A stretch of DNA of 64,000 nucleotides from Rhodocyclaceae bacterium. Lineage in GTDB: Bacteria; Pseudomonadota; Gammaproteobacteria; Burkholderiales; Rhodocyclaceae. The stretch is taken from NCBI GenBank assembly GCA_016702335.1, contig JADJEF010000018.1, positions 620,001 to 684,000 on the forward strand, given 5' to 3'. Both the position numbers and the translations under genes were made by a program. Of this stretch, positions 58,738 to 64,000 are shown piece after piece. The notes beneath the pieces were generated by a model. The model was not told the DNA's origin and did not search any database. It worked only from the letters and a program-made list of their open reading frames with translations. Positions within the stretch are counted from its first letter, which is position 1. Every line of letters begins with the position of its first letter.

Positions 58738-59960
58738 CAGGAAAAAAGCCTCAGTGCGCGGGCACTGCCGGGCGCGATCCCGGCCTTGCCCAACACCTGT
58801 TGCAATTCGCCGATTTTTCCGCGTATTGCCGCAATCATCGGTTCAGCGAGGGCGGCTCGATTGGAATCGACTACGATTCCCCCCAGTCCCTGCGCCAACT
58901 GACGCGCCACCAGAATCAAGCGATTGAACGCCGCTGCCCCGTCCGAGACTCTTGGCACGTCAATACTCAGCGTGACACCGTGGGTAGCCAGCGAACTGAT
59001 CGCGGTTGCGTCAAAGCGTTCGTTGCCTAAATTCCCCAGGGTAAATTCACTCTCGCCAGAGGCATTACGATAATGGTAAAGGCCATCGCTCTCGAGCGTC
59101 AGGCCTGCGGCCTCGCACACGCCGCGCAATTTGGTGCCGGCGAAAGCGCCGCCTTGGGCACTGACGATGTTGATTGAAAACTGCACGTCCACGCTGGCGC
59201 AGAAGCGATCCAGATCTTGAGCGCGCATCAGCATGGCGCTGCGTGATGGCAGTTCGAGCGTGCCACCGCACTGCTGGGCAATCCGCTGCACGCCATCGGA
59301 AAAACGTCCGAGATCGCCATCCGAGATAGCGCCGGCACGGTTCACCATTTGCACAGCGGCTAACCATTGGCCGAAGCGCTCCACCGAGGTGGCACCGACA
59401 TGAACCCAGGGACTACGTTCATCAACCCGCGCCAGCCAACTGACCGGTTTGCTGAGGCTGTCGAGCCAGGGACTTTGTGCAGCCCAGACCGCCGCGGCGG
59501 AAATGGGTGCAGGCACTACAAAACTGATCAGGCAGTCGGCCAAGGGATCTGCCCAGGGAAGTAAATCGTCGGGTCCGGTCTCATTGCGTAGCGGTGTTTC
59601 ACGACCGGTGGGCATGTCTTCCGGGCCTGGCAAGGCCTCCTGCTGGGGTGCCTGGGCCTCAGCATCCTGAATCGCTGAAGCGGGGGGAGGATTAGCCTCC
59701 GGTGCATATTGCTTAACGGGGATCGCTGGTTCACGGTGCTCGGCCGGAGCCTCCGACTGCCCAGTGAAGTCCTGCTCGTTGGTCAGGCGCTGCGCGACGA
59801 TTGCGCCAGGGGGTTCGCTGATCAGCACATCGTCCTGTGCGCCTTTAAAAATTGCTTCAGCGAGCTTGCGGTGCTTGCGCTCCTGCACGGCGTTGTAAAT
59901 CCAAACAGCAATGACAGCAACGACGCCCGCACCGAGCAAAGCCAGTTGCAGCTCGTTCAT
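58737..59960 (-). CDS. zipA: cell division protein ZipA
   Basis: A 407-aa membrane-tethered division protein. An N-terminal membrane anchor (~5-22, QLALLGAGVVAVIAVWIY), a basic patch, then a Pro/Ala/Glu-rich linker (~60-140). The C-terminal domain (~210-400) is the FtsZ-binding ZipA-C fold. In betaproteobacteria ZipA is divergent, and the smc-zipA-ligA order supports the name. Overlaps ligA by one base and smc by four. Confidence 0.85.
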   Translation of the reverse strand: MNELQLALLGAGVVAVIAVWIYNAVQERKHRKLAEAIFKGAQDDVLISEPPGAIVAQRLTNEQDFTGQSEAPAEHREPAIPVKQYAPEANPPPASAIQDAEAQAPQQEALPGPEDMPTGRETPLRNETGPDDLLPWADPLADCLISFVVPAPISAAAVWAAQSPWLDSLSKPVSWLARVDERSPWVHVGATSVERFGQWLAAVQMVNRAGAISDGDLGRFSDGVQRIAQQCGGTLELPSRSAMLMRAQDLDRFCASVDVQFSINIVSAQGGAFAGTKLRGVCEAAGLTLESDGLYHYRNASGESEFTLGNLGNERFDATAISSLATHGVTLSIDVPRVSDGAAAFNRLILVARQLAQGLGGIVVDSNRAALAEPMIAAIRGKIGELQQVLGKAGIAPGSARALRLFS

Positions 59961-62900
59961 GCGCCCACCTTCGATTCCGCCAAACGAATGGCTTCAAACA
60001 TATCTACCTCGACAACGCGAGAAACACCTTGTTCCTGCATGGTGACCCCAATAAGTTGTTGCGCCATTTCCATGGCAATCTTGTTGTGCGAAATGAAAAT
60101 GAACTGCGTCGTGGCTGACATGCGCTTGACCATTTCGCAAAATCGGACGGTATTCGAGTCGTCAAGTGGTGCATCCACTTCGTCGAGCATGCAAAAGGGA
60201 GCGGGATTGAGATGGAACAGCGCGAACACCAGAGCAATCGCTGTCAGGGCCTTTTCACCGCCCGACAGCAGGTGAATCGTCGAGTTTTTCTTGCCCGGTG
60301 GTTGCGCCATGATCTGAATGCCGGCATCGAGAATTTCTTCACCGGTCAGCAACAACTTGGCTTCGCCACCGCCGAACAACTGAGGGAACAAGGTACCGAA
60401 CTGGCGATTGACGCTGTCGTAGGTTTCCTGCAACTGCTCGCGAGTTTCCCGGTCGATACGGCGAATAGCGTCCTCGAGCGTAGCAATCGCCTCAGCCAGA
60501 TCCGCTGACTGTGAATCGAGAAAGCCCTTGCGTTCACGCGCTGTGGCCAGTTCGTCGAGTGCCGCGAGGTTGACCGCCCCCAGGGCCTCGATCGCATTGG
60601 TCAGGCGAGTGATCTCGCCCTGCAAGGAGCTGTCGCGCTGTCCCTTGGCGACATCCTCTGCAAAAGCGGCTTCGTCGTCTTCGGTGAGCACATTCAACTC
60701 CACCAAGCGCTCGCGGAACTGTTCCTGATTCAACTGCGCTGCTTGAGCTTTGAGACGTAGTTCGTTGATTTTCTCGCGCAGGGGCTCAACACCCTGCTCC
60801 AGTCGCAAGCGCTGCTCATCCAGGCTGCGCAGCTCGGCCGCCGCTGTCTCAAGCACATTTCGTCGTTCCGCCAGTGCCGAGTCTTTACTCTGCTTGGCGT
60901 CAAGGGCGCTATGCAGCTGGTCTTGCAGTACGTCATCAGAAATCGATGCCAACTCAACGCTGGCCTGATCTGTTTCGCCGAGAATGCGTTCAAGCTGATT
61001 ACTCGCGGTTTCGTTGGCGCGGGCGTTGTCTTCGAGCTTGGAAAGACACTCGCGCTCGGAAAACCCGGCTTCTTGCGCCTCGCGTGCCATTTGCTGCTCA
61101 AGGGCACGCGCTTCGCGCAGGGCGGCGTCGTACTGACGCTGCTTTTCCAGTGCGGTGTCGACGCGCTCGCGCACCGCATCGAGGCGCTCACCTTGCACCA
61201 GCAGCGTCTCTTCAGCGCGCTCGCGCCCACCCTCTTCAAGTGCCTGCAGCCGCAAAACCTCGGCCAGATCGGCATTGATCTGGCTGGATCGCTCATCAAA
61301 ACGCGCTTGCGCTTGAGTCAATTTGAGCGCCTCTACCTGCGCCGAGTGACGGTCTTGTTGCGCATCCTGTAAATGGCGCCGTGCCGTCGTAAGATCCGAT
61401 TGCTGCTGTGCCAATCGCTGCTCGGCCCCATGTTGCGCTTCACGGGCGCTATCCTCGGCGTCAACAAGCTGAGCCAGGCGCTCGGCCAGATCATCAATCT
61501 CACGCTGACGCTCGATCACGCCATGGGTTTTGGAATCGGGCACATAGAGCGTCAAGCCACTGGGCGTCAACAGGTGCCCGTCACGCGATACGCTCGCACC
61601 GCCAGCCACGGGGAAGGTCGCCGCCAGATCATCTGCGACCACTACGCCCGCCAACCACTCGTCGAGTGCCGCGCTCCACTGCCCATCAAGACAGCGTACC
61701 TTGGCGCGCAGACTGCCGTCGGATGCAGAGCCCAAGGGACTTGCCGCCGTTGTTGTAGGCAGCGCCAGCGTGACAATGCCCGGTGCTTTTTCTCCCAGAG
61801 CCCCCCGAATCGCTTCGGGTTGACCAAGCAGGGCAGAAAAACGTTCGCGCAGCACCGCTTCGACGGCAGTTTCCCAACCAGGTTCAACCTGAATCGACTG
61901 CCATAGCGGCTTGGCGTCGACCAAACCGTGCCTGGCGAGCCAACTAGCCATGTCGCCGCTTTGCGCTACTTTGGCCTGCAAGGCCTGCAAGGCATCATGA
62001 CGGGCGCGTGTTTCGGTCACCGCACGATGAGCGAGTTGCAGCACTTCGCGCCCTGCACGCAGAGCGGCCTCGCTCGCGGGCAAGGCATCCTGCAAGTCCG
62101 TGAGCTGCGCTTGTGTTATCGCCATTTGCTCATCGGCGCGCGCTTCCGCCTCCTGGGCTGCGGCGAGCATGACGGGGTCGGGCGCGCCCAGGGCGGCACG
62201 GTCAGCTTCCAGGCGCGTCTGACGCTGCGCCAACTGGTCAAGAGCTCGCTGGGCATGGCTTTTTTCGGCGTCAGCCAGGCGTACCGCCTGCTCTGCCGAG
62301 CTCAGCTCGCGCCGCGCCTCCGCCACTTCGCTACCGGCGACCTGAACCGCATCCTCGGCTTCGGGCAGGCGCATGGACGCCTCTTCGTGACGTTCGGCCG
62401 CCGTCTCGGCACGCACGCGGGAGTTTTCCAGCAGCGAACTCCAGCGCATTTCATCTTGCGCGAGCACGGCCAATTGGTTGCGCCAGTGGCTTTGCTCGCT
62501 GTTGAGCTGAATTACTCGCGTTTCCAGTCGCTGCCGCGAATCCAGAATGTGCCGGATTTCCGATTCCAGGCGACTAACCTCGGTGTTGGCGGCATACATG
62601 TCCGATTGCGCGGCATGCAACGCATCGGACGCGGTAAAGTGAGTTTCACGCGCATGTTCGACGCGCGCTTCGATCTCACGCAATTGGGCGGTTTCACCCT
62701 CCACACGATTGACCGCCTCTTCCACGGCCCGTGCCAGACGCTGGCTATCCACGCGCGCGTCGTTGCGCTTCTTCAACCAAAGCACGGTCTGGGTGCGCGA
62801 CAGGCTGACGTGCAGGTCGCGATATTCACGGGCTACTTCTGCCTGTACCTCAAGCCGGCTGACCTGACCATCGAGTTCGTTGCGGATGTCGTCCACACGA

Positions 62901-63475
62901 GCCAGGTTTTCACTTGCGTCTTCGAGACGGTGCCCCGTTTCCTTGCGCCGCTCCTTGTATTTGGTGACACCCGCCGCCTCTTCCAGGAAGAAGCGCAACT
63001 CGTCGGGCTTGGCCTCGACGATGCGCGAGATCATGCCCTGACCGATTATGGCGTAGGCACGTGGGCCGAGGCCCGTACCCATGAACAGGTCGATGACATC
63101 GCGCCGGCGGACGTGCAGGTTGTTGATGTAGTAGCTGGAATTACCCTCCCGGTCGAGCACGCGCTTGACGGTGATCTCGGCGTACTGCGACCACTGTCCG
63201 GCGGCGCGCCCCTGCGCATTGTCGAAAAACAGCTCGACGCTGGCGCGCGACACCTCTTTGCGATGCCCCGAGCCCTTGAAGATGACGTCCTGAATCGATT
63301 CGCCACGCAGTTCCGACGCTTTCGATTCGCCGAGAACCCAGCGCACCGCATCGATGATGTTGGACTTGCCGCAACCGTTGGGGCCAACTACGCCCGCCAG
63401 TTGCCCGGGGAAGAGTACGGTAGTGGGCTCGACAAATGACTTGAAGCCCGCGATTTTCAGCTTGATGAGACGCAC
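59957..63475 (-). CDS. smc: chromosome segregation protein SMC
   Basis: A 1172-aa SMC ATPase for chromosome condensation. Walker A is VGPNGCGKSNIIDAVRWVLG (~30-49). Long coiled coils (~165-500 and ~660-1000) flank the hinge (~510-640). The C-terminal signature is LLSGGEKALTAIALVFALF, with Walker B FCMLDEVDAPLDDSN. First gene of smc-zipA-ligA-galU. A ~500-codon open frame on the opposite strand inside it is only a coding shadow. Confidence 0.97.
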   Translation of the reverse strand: MRLIKLKIAGFKSFVEPTTVLFPGQLAGVVGPNGCGKSNIIDAVRWVLGESKASELRGESIQDVIFKGSGHRKEVSRASVELFFDNAQGRAAGQWSQYAEITVKRVLDREGNSSYYINNLHVRRRDVIDLFMGTGLGPRAYAIIGQGMISRIVEAKPDELRFFLEEAAGVTKYKERRKETGHRLEDASENLARVDDIRNELDGQVSRLEVQAEVAREYRDLHVSLSRTQTVLWLKKRNDARVDSQRLARAVEEAVNRVEGETAQLREIEARVEHARETHFTASDALHAAQSDMYAANTEVSRLESEIRHILDSRQRLETRVIQLNSEQSHWRNQLAVLAQDEMRWSSLLENSRVRAETAAERHEEASMRLPEAEDAVQVAGSEVAEARRELSSAEQAVRLADAEKSHAQRALDQLAQRQTRLEADRAALGAPDPVMLAAAQEAEARADEQMAITQAQLTDLQDALPASEAALRAGREVLQLAHRAVTETRARHDALQALQAKVAQSGDMASWLARHGLVDAKPLWQSIQVEPGWETAVEAVLRERFSALLGQPEAIRGALGEKAPGIVTLALPTTTAASPLGSASDGSLRAKVRCLDGQWSAALDEWLAGVVVADDLAATFPVAGGASVSRDGHLLTPSGLTLYVPDSKTHGVIERQREIDDLAERLAQLVDAEDSAREAQHGAEQRLAQQQSDLTTARRHLQDAQQDRHSAQVEALKLTQAQARFDERSSQINADLAEVLRLQALEEGGRERAEETLLVQGERLDAVRERVDTALEKQRQYDAALREARALEQQMAREAQEAGFSERECLSKLEDNARANETASNQLERILGETDQASVELASISDDVLQDQLHSALDAKQSKDSALAERRNVLETAAAELRSLDEQRLRLEQGVEPLREKINELRLKAQAAQLNQEQFRERLVELNVLTEDDEAAFAEDVAKGQRDSSLQGEITRLTNAIEALGAVNLAALDELATARERKGFLDSQSADLAEAIATLEDAIRRIDRETREQLQETYDSVNRQFGTLFPQLFGGGEAKLLLTGEEILDAGIQIMAQPPGKKNSTIHLLSGGEKALTAIALVFALFHLNPAPFCMLDEVDAPLDDSNTVRFCEMVKRMSATTQFIFISHNKIAMEMAQQLIGVTMQEQGVSRVVEVDMFEAIRLAESKVGA

Positions 63476-63515
63476 GAGAAGTGCCCGGACAGGAACGGGG
63501 TGAGGTACAGGCGAT

Positions 63516-63525
63516 GATTATAATC
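63516..63525. promoter_or_regulatory. symmetric -10-like box between smc and queF
   Basis: GATTATAATC is a perfect palindrome, so TATAAT is readable on both strands. It could serve as the -10 element for queF, for smc, or for both. No good -35 was found on either side. Confidence 0.4.
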
Positions 63526-63564
63526 GTCCGAAACCTCCTCTAAACCTTGCTTTGCCAATCATTC

Positions 63565-63984
63565 ATGACCACACCCACGAGTAAGACACTGGACACGTTT
63601 GCCAACCCGGCACCCCATCGGGATTACCAGATTCACATGGAAATCCCTGAGTTTACGTGTCTTTGCCCGAAAACTGGGCAGCCCGATTTTGCCAACTTGA
63701 CGCTGGATTACATCGCCGACAAGCATTGCGTGGAGCTCAAGAGCCTCAAGCTTTATGTCTGGAGCTTTCGTGACGAAGGGCACTTTCATGAGGCTGTCAC
63801 CAACCGCATCCTCGACGATCTGGTCAAGGTGCTCAAGCCCCGCTACATCCGCCTGACGGCCAAGTTCTATGTGCGCGGCGGGGTGTTTACCAACGTCGTC
63901 GCCGAGCACCGAAAGAAGGGCTGGCAACCGGCGGCGCGCGTAGAACTGGAAAATTTCGCTCCGGCACCCAGTGTTCGCGGCTAA
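63565..63984 (+). CDS. queF: NADPH-dependent 7-cyano-7-deazaguanine reductase
   Basis: A 139-aa short-type QueF (YkvM) that reduces preQ0 to preQ1 in queuosine synthesis. The active-site Cys is in FTCLCPKTGQPDFA (~31-44), followed by the ELKSLKLYVWSFRDEGHFHE signature (~61-80). Start ATG 63565; length is normal for the unimodular type. Divergent from smc. Confidence 0.94.
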   Translation: MTTPTSKTLDTFANPAPHRDYQIHMEIPEFTCLCPKTGQPDFANLTLDYIADKHCVELKSLKLYVWSFRDEGHFHEAVTNRILDDLVKVLKPRYIRLTAKFYVRGGVFTNVVAEHRKKGWQPAARVELENFAPAPSVRG

Positions 63985-64000
63985 ACGACGCTAATCGCCG

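Noticed and set aside
61928..63439. A 503-codon open frame on the plus strand inside smc
   Set aside because: Antisense shadow of the GC-rich smc coding sequence, with no family motifs and no start signal.
1..64000. CRISPR array, tRNA or rRNA genes
   Set aside because: No regularly spaced direct repeats and no tRNA or rRNA sequence blocks were recognised.

Overview
The window is chromosomal DNA of moderately high GC from a betaproteobacterium. The gene orders hisC-tyrA-aroA-cmk-rpsA-ihfB-lapB-hldE-hldD-cysM and acnB/mdh/gntR/sdhCDAB-sdhE-gltA-sucAB-lpd-zapE, and the presence of Bug-type binding proteins, point that way. A Rhodocyclales-like member is my guess; nothing in the window proves the order. 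No rRNA, tRNA or CRISPR array was seen.

Layout. 1-9.4 kb (+): end of hisC, tyrA, a fused aroA-cmk, rpsA, ihfB, lapB, then LPS heptose genes (kinase-only hldE, hldD with an in-frame G10 tract) and cysM. 9.4-12.8 kb (-): a frameshifted nitronate monooxygenase-like gene, a small VOC protein and a membrane protein I do not recognise. 13-28.4 kb: a nearly complete TCA-cycle block (acnB and mdh on -, gntR regulator, sdhCDAB, sdhE, gltA, sucA, sucB, lpd on +). 28.5-30.7 kb: zapE, a Bcp-type peroxiredoxin and slyD. 30.9-35.2 kb (-): mltG-tmk-holB-tatD-ankyrin operon. 35.3-37 kb (+): ygfZ and an NRDE/TANGO2 protein. 37-38.9 kb (-): tadA, an L,D-transpeptidase/GNAT fusion and a lone HPt protein. 38.9-50.6 kb (+): a sensory operon of an ankyrin membrane protein, three histidine kinases and two periplasmic binding proteins, with no transporter and no DNA-binding regulator. 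50.6-53.1 kb: an ISL3-family transposon. 53.2-63.5 kb (-): puuB-like and Old Yellow Enzyme oxidoreductases, galU, ligA, zipA and smc. The window ends with queF (+).

Two items stand out. First, the ISL3-family element at 50615-53110 has matched 24-bp inverted ends and a perfect 8-bp target duplication (TGCTTAGT). It carries three cargo genes (YgiT-type zinc finger, DUF433, DUF5615; a likely toxin-antitoxin module) in one tight operon with its transposase. Second, a dispersed DNA word of about 29 bp occurs eight times with an invariant 13-nt core, CCAGCGCCGACTT. Seven copies lie inside coding genes (aroA, lapB, acnB, sucB, ygfZ and two histidine kinases), always in one fixed reading frame per orientation. 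The eighth abuts the acnB terminator. Its core is invariant even at codon third positions, so selection or copying acts on the DNA. I know of no description of it.

How the parts work together: the TCA block gives coordinated central carbon metabolism, probably under the GntR protein, whose candidate operator palindrome lies just above the mdh promoter. The aro, rps, lap and hld block links aromatic amino acid, translation and LPS functions. The sensory operon looks like a solute-sensing phosphorelay in which binding proteins serve as co-receptors.
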